A DNA stretch of 64,000 nucleotides from Nitzschia sp. DOCU1 (taxonomy: Eukaryota > Bacillariophyta > Bacillariophyceae > Bacillariales > Bacillariaceae). Position 1 is the first letter of the stretch. Each line of letters starts with the position of its first letter. The position numbers were made by a program, and so were the translations under genes. Positions 44,201 through 52,900 of the stretch are shown here, one piece after another. A model generated the notes under the pieces. That model was not told the origin of the DNA and searched no databases. It saw nothing but the letters and a program-made list of their open reading frames with translations. The stretch is taken from NCBI GenBank assembly GCA_951394045.1, contig OX596000.1:744001-808000 (forward strand). The letters are read 5' to 3'.

Positions 44201-44292
44201 GCCTTGGGGGATGGTTTACTCTTGGCGTTTGTGCTTTTCTTCTTGGACGCTGCCGCGTTGGATTTGGTGGATTTTGCCTTTTTCTTCGCCAT
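41206..44292 (-). CDS. HMG-box protein with C-terminal PhyH-type 2-oxoglutarate dioxygenase domain
   Basis: Single exon, 1028 aa from ATG 44292 (MAKKKAKSTKSNAAASKKK); the frame is open 53 codons further, but that part is hydrophobic and unlikely. The Lys-rich start leads to an unassigned region with TVYVCPYTNQNVYIG. Two HMG-box-like segments follow: about 293-350 (SGLALYLMSKRDEYREAH, IWKTLSSSEKKEWNKKA) and about 385-445 (MTPLAFYVKSRRKDYRKERK, EEWKKLDPTVKYEW). A long Glu/Arg helix and a low-complexity linker come next. The dioxygenase domain spans about 715-935: iron ligands His808 and Asp810 in DYHQDGVHLT, His879 in GHRGLGNN, and Arg888 or Arg891 for 2-oxoglutarate. The family hydroxylates small molecules or macromolecules; HMG boxes suggest DNA or chromatin contact. 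Basic tail. Confidence 0.82.
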   Translation of the reverse strand: MAKKKAKSTKSNAAASKKKSTNAKSKPSPKAPPQPTVYVCPYTNQNVYIGKATLKDLKSKSTYTNSSRKRLWILPSFQTRNELYVQAAKAIASTEQALLPSFGGRSWEVTCKLSEPNGQILFRTWKGQMELAALPHMLERIPEPPTWPGRRTTPDEYEEGEDEEAEKRLQQREISSLSSVAWDLREYGYPVPTVTLKWQSPERKIFNSRKAAWEHAEAMAKREVEINKCILGLGASGKLLKPFVPSAPMALKVGKLRFERDGLWVVGQELEWQESRPEELLEEEAAEEERKKEIVPKSGLALYLMSKRDEYREAHDECSTLKQAEAELRKIWKTLSSSEKKEWNKKARGDEGETTEDKEDEEETMEAEEENTPEPEPEPEPIKFTMTPLAFYVKSRRKDYRKERKEAKWSISLSECDIHLREEWKKLDPTVKYEWTQKHIEYEAALWEEKRAEREAREAEERAVREAEERARMEAEEKKAAALALKKCPGSQVMDLVEEKVEQCGGLEACSVRSAASAIPPIGHGIVENESKSSGDDPSKLLMPVSLAESSIVAVSAVVDEAKESSVQEEDATSTLVEPASEVPQSMEVDEPQLEKVEAVVPSEGIATESDKCDVVAQITSHEDDLAAKLPAIPSNKDVATLAAPVSADNSSDESPASDDDASHPSTVPSSEPVAKKQKDCAHTHKSTSKKPKVPSQQVASRWCMNQSQIDKCYAACMEHYDTVMRTVKARDLHRELQDGFDVFRERGYGRYDMELPVFDDVKQFGFLTDLKKAPWMPVVKAILGDDAILIHKGCFLSMPGSAPQDYHQDGVHLTTQTQRPCHAINVFVPLVDLNSRNGPTEFCLGSHILGLEHYDRDFVEIPKPKAGTPVIFDYRLGHRGLGNNTTRTCRPIVYCTYARATDGKEFRDSVNFSRKRYHKIGELSAKPLSREERRNKRKQSVENQEEEVLKQALAESAKTSDDIKSESSEQHSDSHVDAGDESTNSSKNNTKAATRVSQVESVYEDFKKSQLHQDAISMALSTGSAEK

Positions 44293-44737
44293 GGTCAAAA
44301 CAAGCTTAACTTTTGCAGTAACAACAGCGACGACGACAATAACAAAACAGGACAACCCGCAACTACTTTCTCTCGGCAAACGAGGGAGACAGTGCGGTAC
44401 GATAAAGTGGCAATACACGGATCCGTTGAATGCTGGATAGGCATCAATCACATCGTGGGGTCGTCTTCGCTGGCCACCTGGCCTGTCATCGCCAATACCT
44501 CACATCGTGCACAAAAACCGACCAAAGATTCAAACCATGGGGCAAAATCCGAACTATTCGATTCAACCGATCGGTCTTTTGTTTGGTCACGAGCGGGACC
44601 GAAAAATGGATGACGTCATCTCTGGGATTGCCGATCGCCATGGCAAAAAGATCTCGCGATCTTTTTCTTTCACACCACGTGGTTTGTTGCTGCCGACCAC
44701 CGCCCCCACTTACTATACATCGTTATCATCGTTTCAA
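44293..44737. other. Divergent promoter region between HMG/PhyH and S9 peptidase genes
   Basis: The peptidase frame stays open upstream through this stretch (possible ATG at 44537), but the part before 44738 shows no domain. A CRE palindrome lies inside (separate entry). Confidence 0.4.
44611..44618. promoter_or_regulatory. CRE-type palindrome TGACGTCA
   Basis: A perfect 8-bp bZIP/aureochrome-type site between two divergent genes, about 120 bp upstream of the likely peptidase start. In diatoms TGACGT elements mediate CO2/cAMP and light responses. If translation began at 44537 the site would be coding. Confidence 0.4.
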
Positions 44738-46933
44738 ATGGATATTGGAATAATCAGCAAAATGTGTCTAAGGATGGAAAGATTCATAACAAAGTTTGTG
44801 ATTGCCTTGTCGGTGTTAGCCATGGTAACGGTGGCGTGGATGCCACCACCGCCCGCATTGACATCAAAGCGCGTGATTGTGTCGCCGAGTTGTTTGTCCG
44901 GCACCACCACTACTACGCTACCAGAACCCGTCACGACGACGACTTCTGCCGAAATTATTCCCCGTCAAGTCCTCTTTGGCAATCCTACCTATTCGTCTCC
45001 CAAACTATCTCCCGATGGTCGCTTCCTGGCTTATTTGGCGCCCAATGAGGACAATGTCTTGAACGTCTTTGTTCGGCCTGTCGTGGAAAGTGATGACGAA
45101 GCTGCCCCCGCAAGAGTAGTGACTCGGGACGAGTCGCGAGGAATTCGAAGTTTTAAATGGGCGGAATTATTGAATAATGACAGTGACGACAGAATCTATA
45201 CCATCTTGTATCTGCAAGACAAGCAGGGCGACGAAAATTTTCACTTGTGGGCAGTATCCTTGTCCGAATCGCTACTGTTGTCTACCGAAACAATTCCAGA
45301 CGCCAGAGACTTGACTCCAGGAGACAATGTCAAAGCGTCCACCTTGATTACCAACAAACGATATCCCAACCAACTGTTGGTGGGAACGAATGAACGAGAT
45401 TCGAGTTGCTTTGACATGTATCGGATTGAAAACTTTCAACAAGAAGACTCGATGACCAAAACGTTGGATACACAAAACCCTGGTAATGTGGTGGGATGGG
45501 GAGTCGAAGATGAATCATTTCAAGTACGATTTTCGTTGGTGCGTAATCAAAAAGACTCGTCGAGCACACTCCAGGTCCGTGCATCGAGTGAGGCGCCCTG
45601 GAAGGAATTGATTACATTTCCATACGGTGAAGAGGGGTCCTTTGTCGAATTTTGTAATAATGGTGGCAAATCGTGCTACATTACCAGCACATTGAACCGA
45701 GATACCAAAGCCTTGTTGCAAGTGGATTTGGAAACCGGCGCAACGATTCGGGAAATCTTTGCCACAGACGCCTGCGATGTGGGTGGAATCATGTTGGACG
45801 ATGACACCAAACGCGTACGTATGGTGAGTTACAATATTGCTAGACGAGAGCGTTTCTTTTTCGATAAAGAGTTGGAACAAGATTTTGAACGCCTCGAACA
45901 ATTGGGACCTGCCGGGAATCCAGAAGTGTCGATTGTGAGCAAGACCAAGGACGAAACATTGTGGGTCGTGGGTTACACCCGAAGTGATGGACCCACAGAG
46001 TATCAATTGTACGATCAAGTTGCCAAAACATTGAAACCGTTGTTTGTTTCGAGGCCAGAGCTACTCAAGTACAAGTTTGCTCCGATGGAAGATGTTCGAA
46101 TTCCTACGCGAGATGGTCTCGAGTTGGTGGGCTATTTGACGCGCCCCAAGGAGCGAGGAGCGACACCGCTGATTTTGAAGGTACACGGTGGACCGTGGGC
46201 TCGTGACTTTTGGGGCTTTTCTGCCGTGGATCAATGGTTCGCCAACCGGGGATATGCAACATTGTCGGTCAACTTTCGTGGCTCAACGGGATACGGCAAA
46301 ACTTTCTTGCACAAGGGTGACTGTGAATGGGGAGTCGGAAGTATGCAACACGATTTGACAGATTCAGTACTGTGGGCCATTGAACAAGGGATTGCGGATC
46401 CTGACAAGGTTTGCATCTATGGCGGTTCGTATGGTGGATATGCGTGCTTGGCTGGTTTGACGTTTACGCCGGATTTGTACAAGTGTGGCGTCGATATTGT
46501 GGGCCCATCGAATGTCAAAACCCTCTTAGACAGCATTCCCTCTTATTGGGGACCATTGCGAAATCAAATGCTGCTCAAGATTGGTGATGTAGATGGCGAC
46601 GAAGCCTTCAATAAGAAAATATCACCTCTGTATCACGTCGATCAAATCAAGGCTCCTCTCCTCATTGGACAAGGTGCCAACGATCCGCGAGTGAAGCAAG
46701 CCGAAGCGGATCAGATAGCCTTTTCAATGAAGGCAAAATGTATCCCTGTTGAGTACGTGTTGTATCCCGACGAGGGCCACGGCTTTGTTAGACCCGACAA
46801 TCGAATTGATTTCAATGGTCGCGTGGAACTTTTTCTTAAGAAACACCTTGGCGGCCGCGCGGAGGAGTTTGAAAAGCCTGAAGGGTCTACAGCAAAGTTT
46901 CCATTGCTGGAAGGCACAACGACTGAAGACTAA
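44738..46933 (+). CDS. Prolyl oligopeptidase family (S9) serine peptidase
   Basis: Single exon, 731 aa from ATG 44738. A hydrophobic leader follows the start (FITKFVIALSVLAMVTVAW). The beta-propeller half begins with FGNPTYSSPKLSPDGRFLAY and carries repeated propeller blades. The alpha/beta-hydrolase half has LKVHGGPWARDFWGF, LSVNFRGSTGYGK and the triad: Ser564 in GGSYGG, Asp649 in GANDPRV and His681 in DEGHGF. S9C members are acylaminoacyl-peptidases or dipeptidyl peptidases acting on short peptides. The leader suggests a secretory, membrane or organelle location. The start is uncertain because the frame is open upstream with other ATGs (44537, 44609). Confidence 0.9.
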   Translation: MDIGIISKMCLRMERFITKFVIALSVLAMVTVAWMPPPPALTSKRVIVSPSCLSGTTTTTLPEPVTTTTSAEIIPRQVLFGNPTYSSPKLSPDGRFLAYLAPNEDNVLNVFVRPVVESDDEAAPARVVTRDESRGIRSFKWAELLNNDSDDRIYTILYLQDKQGDENFHLWAVSLSESLLLSTETIPDARDLTPGDNVKASTLITNKRYPNQLLVGTNERDSSCFDMYRIENFQQEDSMTKTLDTQNPGNVVGWGVEDESFQVRFSLVRNQKDSSSTLQVRASSEAPWKELITFPYGEEGSFVEFCNNGGKSCYITSTLNRDTKALLQVDLETGATIREIFATDACDVGGIMLDDDTKRVRMVSYNIARRERFFFDKELEQDFERLEQLGPAGNPEVSIVSKTKDETLWVVGYTRSDGPTEYQLYDQVAKTLKPLFVSRPELLKYKFAPMEDVRIPTRDGLELVGYLTRPKERGATPLILKVHGGPWARDFWGFSAVDQWFANRGYATLSVNFRGSTGYGKTFLHKGDCEWGVGSMQHDLTDSVLWAIEQGIADPDKVCIYGGSYGGYACLAGLTFTPDLYKCGVDIVGPSNVKTLLDSIPSYWGPLRNQMLLKIGDVDGDEAFNKKISPLYHVDQIKAPLLIGQGANDPRVKQAEADQIAFSMKAKCIPVEYVLYPDEGHGFVRPDNRIDFNGRVELFLKKHLGGRAEEFEKPEGSTAKFPLLEGTTTED

Positions 46934-47007
46934 ATTATGTTGTTGTATGTATCGATGTGCTGAACAGCACTAAACTATCTCAATGCATTAACAAATCCGC
47001 TTCGAAC

Positions 47008-48207
47008 CTACTGGAGAATCACGCTTTCCATCTCGTCGCTTTCCTCGTCCATTCGGTTAGGATTCAAGAAAAGATTTCGAGTAACTTCATTCAAGAGTGC
47101 CGAGCTTTCTTGGATCACATGCTCCTGATGGCGGCGTCGGCGAGAACCACTGCTGATGGACGAATCAGTATCATTTGTGGAAATCTTGTCGATCACGATG
47201 GATCTCCATTCGAGAGCAGCACCTCGATTGTTGCAGAGAATACAGGATGCAACCACGACCATGGTCAAGATAAAAAGAACGTGAAGCAAAGTAGTGTGTT
47301 GCTTGGTGGGTACTATCAAGTCTGTTTCGGTTGCCTCGTCGGTTGGCTTCAAAGGTTCGCCGTCATGTGTCGGCGATGATGCTTGGGACAAAGGATGGAC
47401 ACAAGAATTCAAATAGGACATGCATGCCTTTGAGTTGCGATCGGGAGCACAGAGTAGAAACTCTAGAGGGTCGTCGGAACAGACCAAATTATCGTTGGCA
47501 ATACCCTTTGCGAGAAAACCCTCCACAATTGTTACGGTTACATTCGATGCGCAGTCGTCGGCATAGACGGTCACATTGAGGATGGCATTCGTGTCGATAT
47601 GTTTGACAATGCTTTGAAGGATAAACTCTGCATTCGCCTTGGCTGGAATCATCACTTGTAAGGAACCCGTGACGTTGGCCACAAAGCGCCTATACAGAGC
47701 CTCCCAATATTTCCAATAGGCCTTTGAGATGTCACTGGAACAATCCTGCGCCCGATCAATTCCACAAAAGACTAGACCTGACAAAAAGGCACCGCCAGGG
47801 GTTGACTCGGGAGTGGCCCAACGTTCGTCTGAGGAGAAAAGAAACCCATGAAGGCGACTTGGTTCAGAGCCATAAACATTTTCTGTGGATACATGCCGTG
47901 GATGCATGGGACGAAAAAGTAGCGGCTTTCCTTGTGGAATCGACAAGTCTACAGTTTCAAAGTGAGCGTCAAAGGTTTCCACAGCGAATTCCGAATCCAA
48001 GCGACTTTCCAAGACACTCATGAATGTATCAACTACGTGCGGACAGTCTGTTATGTCTCCGGTCGGCGCGAGGTCATAGCATCGCCCTTGCAGAATTTCT
48101 TTGAGAAATGGATACGATGCTTGCACTCCCAAAGAAGGCGACGAAAGAAACAAGAAGGAAGCAAAGATCCAAGGCAACCTCATTGCAACAGGATGATAGA
48201 CTTTCAT
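47008..48207 (-). CDS. Type I membrane protein resembling CD38/ADP-ribosyl cyclase
   Basis: Single exon, 399 aa. A signal peptide covers about 1-30 (RLPWIFASFLFLSSPSLG), an ectodomain about 31-305, one membrane helix about 308-328 (LLHVLFILTMVVVASCILC), then a basic and acidic cytosolic tail. The ectodomain echoes the ADP-ribosyl cyclase layout: ILQGRCYDL with DCPHVVDTFMSVL at its start, TPESTPGGAFLSGLVFCG where CD38 has its TLED-T-L-G...WCG segment, and AYWKYWEALYRRFVANVTG where CD38 has the FWK..SRRFAEAA helix, followed by several cysteines. The first tryptophan of the CD38 site appears as Phe and the Asp before the WCG-like motif is absent. Homology is likely but remote; NAD cyclase activity is uncertain. 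Confidence 0.55.
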   Translation of the reverse strand: MKVYHPVAMRLPWIFASFLFLSSPSLGVQASYPFLKEILQGRCYDLAPTGDITDCPHVVDTFMSVLESRLDSEFAVETFDAHFETVDLSIPQGKPLLFRPMHPRHVSTENVYGSEPSRLHGFLFSSDERWATPESTPGGAFLSGLVFCGIDRAQDCSSDISKAYWKYWEALYRRFVANVTGSLQVMIPAKANAEFILQSIVKHIDTNAILNVTVYADDCASNVTVTIVEGFLAKGIANDNLVCSDDPLEFLLCAPDRNSKACMSYLNSCVHPLSQASSPTHDGEPLKPTDEATETDLIVPTKQHTTLLHVLFILTMVVVASCILCNNRGAALEWRSIVIDKISTNDTDSSISSGSRRRRHQEHVIQESSALLNEVTRNLFLNPNRMDEESDEMESVILQ

Positions 48208-48570
48208 ACAAATAGATAGCGTTGGAATAAAGTTGTTATTCGAACGAATAGGACATTTGAGAGATGTGGCATCAACGCTCCAAAACCGAAGAGGATGAGA
48301 TCTTTGGAAAGATCCAACGAAGCACGATTCAACCGTCTAGCCTTCACCCGGCCGTTCGACCCGATGGAACGCTTTCTCCGGGTGCCACGTGGCGACGGAT
48401 GACATGCTTACTTTACACGTGATGTGCGACGATGGCGGATCCTATTTTTAACCATACACTTTGTCCATCCTTCGCTGCCTCTGTACCTCCTGTTGTCCAT
48501 CACCAGGAGACGACGACATTAGACCCCCATCAGTAATAGCGACGGATTATTCCATGGAGCACCTGCCATT
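48208..48570. other. Divergent intergenic region, nothing recognised
   Basis: 363 bp between the CD38-like gene and the SDR gene, which start in opposite directions. An out-of-frame ATG at 48554 precedes the SDR start. No motif was recognised. Confidence 0.35.
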
Positions 48571-49449
48571 ATGTCTACCTTTTTAATGGTGTCAGGAGCG
48601 TCGCGGGGTCTTGGCCGAGCCATTGCCGTGGAGTTTGCTCGCTCTTCACTGTTGCCAAGGCAGGAGTCCATGGAGGCCGTTTTATTGGCTCGATCCATGG
48701 TGGGAGGTTTGGATGAGACCGAGAATGCAATGCACAGTGTTCGTGGTGGATCCAATAATAGTAATTTGACGGTGCACCGATATTCTGTCGACCTGGGAAA
48801 GCTGGACACTTTGGAGCAAAACGTTGGACAAATCTTGGACGAGCACGCTCATGGACAAAAGCTGCCACCACCATCCAGAGCGATTCTGGTGAACTGTGCC
48901 GGTACTACGGGCTGGATTGGTCGTAATCCCACGTCTCTAGCCGAAATTCAGCAGGCGACAGATTTGAATTTTACTTCCAAAGCTTGGTTGACGGCTCAAT
49001 TTGTGGATCGATTCGGCAAGTCGGACACGACAATCGTCAACGTGTCTTCCATGTGTGCCGTCAAGCCAACTCCCACAATGGCGTTGTATTGCGCTACTTC
49101 GGCAGCACGGGAAATGTTTCACACAGTACTTGCAATGGATGCTGGTGCTGCAAGTACAGATGCCACAAACAATAGCAAAGATACCACCCTGGCATCATCA
49201 TCCACCATCCCAAGAATAAGAATCCTGAATTATGCTCCAGGCTCTTGCGATACCAACATGCAAGCTTTGTTGAGGGAACACGAATCTTTGGATCCAACAG
49301 TCAAGGCCTATTGCAATAGTTTGGTATCGCATGGACTCGTCCATTGCCAAGATACGGCCAAAGAACTGGTCCGTCGAGTTTTGGAGCCGAACGCTTTCCA
49401 AAGTGGTGAACGAGTCGAGTTCGTCAACATGTCAACCTACAACTATTAA
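48571..49449 (+). CDS. Sepiapterin-reductase-like short-chain dehydrogenase, catalytic Lys replaced
   Basis: Single exon, 292 aa. The NADP-binding motif is VSGASRGLGRAIAVEFA (7-23), followed by LVNCAGTTG and the catalytic-type serine in IVNVSSMCAVKP. The C-terminal ILNYAPGSCDTNMQ matches the RVLNYAPGPLDTDM hallmark of sepiapterin reductase, the last step of tetrahydrobiopterin synthesis. At the active site the family reads YCAGKAARDM. Here it is YCATSAAREM: Tyr173 is kept but the Lys of YxxxK is Ser177. That lysine is essential in most SDRs, so activity may be lost or altered. Confidence 0.85.
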   Translation: MSTFLMVSGASRGLGRAIAVEFARSSLLPRQESMEAVLLARSMVGGLDETENAMHSVRGGSNNSNLTVHRYSVDLGKLDTLEQNVGQILDEHAHGQKLPPPSRAILVNCAGTTGWIGRNPTSLAEIQQATDLNFTSKAWLTAQFVDRFGKSDTTIVNVSSMCAVKPTPTMALYCATSAAREMFHTVLAMDAGAASTDATNNSKDTTLASSSTIPRIRILNYAPGSCDTNMQALLREHESLDPTVKAYCNSLVSHGLVHCQDTAKELVRRVLEPNAFQSGERVEFVNMSTYNY

Positions 49450-49994
49450 GAGCTCGGCGGACATACCATGGGATAGGCTGCGGTTGTTGTGCGATGGTGT
49501 GTCGGAGAGAAGGCCGAGTGTCGCCATATTTCCCACAAATGTGCTACAGCAATTGGAATCATCGGCCGTTGTACGACCATCCCCATTCGAGTGCTAGGTT
49601 GAATGACATGGGCTGCTGTACCTTGAAAGCCCCCGTTTCGAAAGTTTACTGCAGACAGCAACGAAACTAGGATCTCGCGTCCTTTGCAATCCAAGGGGTC
49701 GTCTAGCGGGACTCAAATACGATCGGGCACACGTTGGAAATCCATCCAGTCATCATTTTGCTATGCTACTTTCGCAAGAAAACAAGAGGCAAAATGTTGT
49801 TTAGAATGAACAATCACTCGAAGGACGAGAATCAGGGAGGATTGTCACGCCTCCTGCGGTGGCTGGTCACACTACGAAAGGGCTTCTTCCAACGGAATCG
49901 AAAAGGATCCTCTACTATTTCTAGGAATCGAAGACAACATCCCAAAATAAACTGGAATACTCATTACGAATAAACATGTGGAACTTCCTCACCA
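49450..49994. other. Convergent intergenic region, nothing firm
   Basis: 545 bp between the 3' ends of the SDR and ABC transporter genes. A basic 79-codon plus-strand frame (49734-49973) resembles nothing. Importantly, no ABC ATPase sequence lies here on the minus strand. Confidence 0.4.
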
Positions 49995-52900
49995 CTAACG
50001 TTTTTTTTGTCTTTTTCCTTTCTCGCTGAGAGGATCAATCTCGCTTTCACGTTCGAGCAACTCGAAGATACGACCTGCGGCTTCCTTTGCCTTTTCCGCA
50101 TCTGTGAGGCCAGCCATGGCGGCGGCCAATCCAGTCAATGACAGCATCAAACCAAAAAGCGATATGAGGTAGTCTCGCATCTCATAATCTCGGTTGAGCA
50201 TAAGCCAACTTCCAAAGTAAAACATAAGCGCGTATCCTGATGGTTAACGAAGGACGACAGCGTGTGAGAATCAAATCCACAGCGTAAGCTCGCTTCAAGT
50301 TTTCGAAACGCGTACCCCACATTTGGAAGAAGGACCCTAGGCCTTGGCCAGTTCCTGCGATGGTATTTCGGCAGAGACTATTCTTGTTCTGGTTTTCTAA
50401 GGCCTTTGTGTAGGTTCGTACTCGCTCGCCCTCCATTGAAAGTGCCGCCACAATTCGAATATTCACCAGAGTCTCAATGACAACCGCGCCTTCTGAACTC
50501 TGGGCTGCAGTCTTTTCAACATCACCTTCGTCTGATCCGAGCATCTGTTGGTTCTGCATGTACTCGCCAAATGCCATGAACGGGAGAATACCAAGTGCGA
50601 CGAAGGCAAACTATAGTAGGAAAATTGTGAGAATGTGCAACGTTCGTCCAGACCAGAACCGAAAACCACTCACCTCCCACATGAAGTAAAAGCTTACGAT
50701 TAAACCAGCTCCCACACTAGCAAGCGACATAACGAACGTGCGGATAGGTTCACCAGAGAAGGAGTGCAACATTGCTGCATCATCCGACAACTGTGATGTG
50801 ATTTGCCCGACCGAGCGTACATCAAACCATGCAACCTCTTGTCGGATCAGAGCCTGGAACGTCTTATTGCGCACTCGCTGGTTGATACGTTCTGTGGCTG
50901 TTCCGAACGACATGTACATGATAATAGATCCAGTCATTGAGCAGGCAATCAATCCAAAAAGGAGGTAAATTGTTTTCAGCGACAGATCTCGCATTTTTTC
51001 GGCGTTCGAATCATAGTAATCCTGGCAGGTTGCAAATCCTTCCGGTACGACACCACCGTCCTCGCATGGCAGCGTATACTGGTAGAAGACCTCTGTATTT
51101 CAAGACGGGGTTAGAAATCACAGCCATACTTCGCTAGCTGAAGCCGAGCAAGAACAACGTACCGATCAAGTATGCAAATACAAAACCTTGCCCCGGGAAG
51201 CTATGGAACAAGCGCACCAGTAAGCGTCAGAAAGATCACGTCGATATCGCGATTAAACACCAGCAATGCACTCACATAATACCGTTCAAAAGCGCACCGA
51301 GACTTCCAATGCAATAGAGATAGTACTCAGGCTTGGCAAGTTCCTTAGCCTGATATTTAGTTGAAAGGTCTGGTGAGTTAAAGTGCAGGCAATAGACAGC
51401 CAGAAGCCAAAACCCTTCATATCCGCTTACTTTTTTCTGATAAATCTTGAGTTTTTCCTTGTCAACGACTTCTTCAGCTTTCTTCGCTTCCTCGTCCTCC
51501 TTTTGGCTCTTCTTGCTTTTGGCTTTTTTCAATTTGCCCTTCTTCTTCCCCTTCCCCTTTTTACTTTTCTTATCATCGGCTTCATACAAAGCTTTAGTAG
51601 TCAAGATGGACTTGCGATCGACTCCTTCCTCAAGTGTTTGAAGTGATTCGAGACGTTTGTAGTGACCGTTGGGTTTGGCCATGAGTTCCTCATAAGTTCC
51701 AACTTCCCGGACTTTACCATGATCGACCAACGCAATCTTGCTCGCACCGCGAATCGTAGAGAGTCGATGTGCAATGACGATGGTAATAAGCTTGCTATCA
51801 GCCATGATGTTGTCCAGTGCCTCCTGCACGATTTTCTCGGACTCGGTGTCCAGGGCACTTGTCGCTCTGAAAACGACGACGACAAACGAAGCGTGAGTTA
51901 CAATTAATACTATCAGCCTCTCACTGTTGCTCCATTTCAACTTACTCGTCAAGAAGCAACACTTTCGGCTTTCGCAATAGGGCGCGAGCAATCTACGGGT
52001 ACAGAACAAGGGATTGATTTGTTAGTATTCCAACATATGGGGGGACTTCGAGGCTTTTACAGGCTTACCGCGATGCGTTGCTTTTGACCACCGCTGATTT
52101 GCGAAGACGAAGCACTTCCAACAGATGTATTGTAGCCTTCCGGGAACTTCACGATAAAATTGTGGGCGTTTGCCTTCTTTGCCGCCTCTTCGATTTCTTC
52201 CTGAGTGGCTTCGGGCATTCCAAACTTGATGTTCTCGGCAATCGTTCCATCAAAAAGGGTAGGCTCTTGGCTGACTAGTCCAAGCCTAGCAAAAGAATGA
52301 TAGTCAGGATATACCATTCGCAACGTTTCAAAGCCAGGTCTTCCATCATACTTACTCGTTTCGGTACCATCGTACGTTTAAGTTCTTGATATTGTCACCG
52401 TTGTACTTGAGCTTTCCTTTGCTGGGGCGGTAGAACTCTTCAATCAATTGGATAATGGTAGACTGTGAACCAAGTTAAAGAACGGGAGAGTGTGAGTAAG
52501 CGTGTTTTGGTGCTGCTGCGACAGAATGGGTGATTCATAAGTAATACCTTTCCTTGGCCAGAAGGACCTACGATCGCCAACGTTTCACCCTCGCCGACTT
52601 CCAAACTCATACCACGGAAGATTTTGTTGTCAGGTCGGGAAGGATATGTAAAATGCACTTTTTGAACATCGATCACGGCAGTGCCATCGGCCTGCTTCTT
52701 CTCGGGTGCGGTTTCAATTTCCAATGTGGATAGGTCGACTTCGCTGTTGCTGCGGGAAGGGGGGTTGCTACCGCTTGTGTCGGATGCCGTCGTTGCGACG
52801 GAAACAGAAGAATCGGACCTCTTCATCCCACCCCTCTGGGCTTCCACCAAGTCGAAATATTTGCCCTTCTTCGCGAGAAGCTCATCGTGGGTACCCGTTT

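Noticed and set aside
49734..49973. 79-codon basic frame between SDR and ABC genes
   Set aside because: Arg/Lys-rich with no recognisable motif, located in a convergent 3' region.
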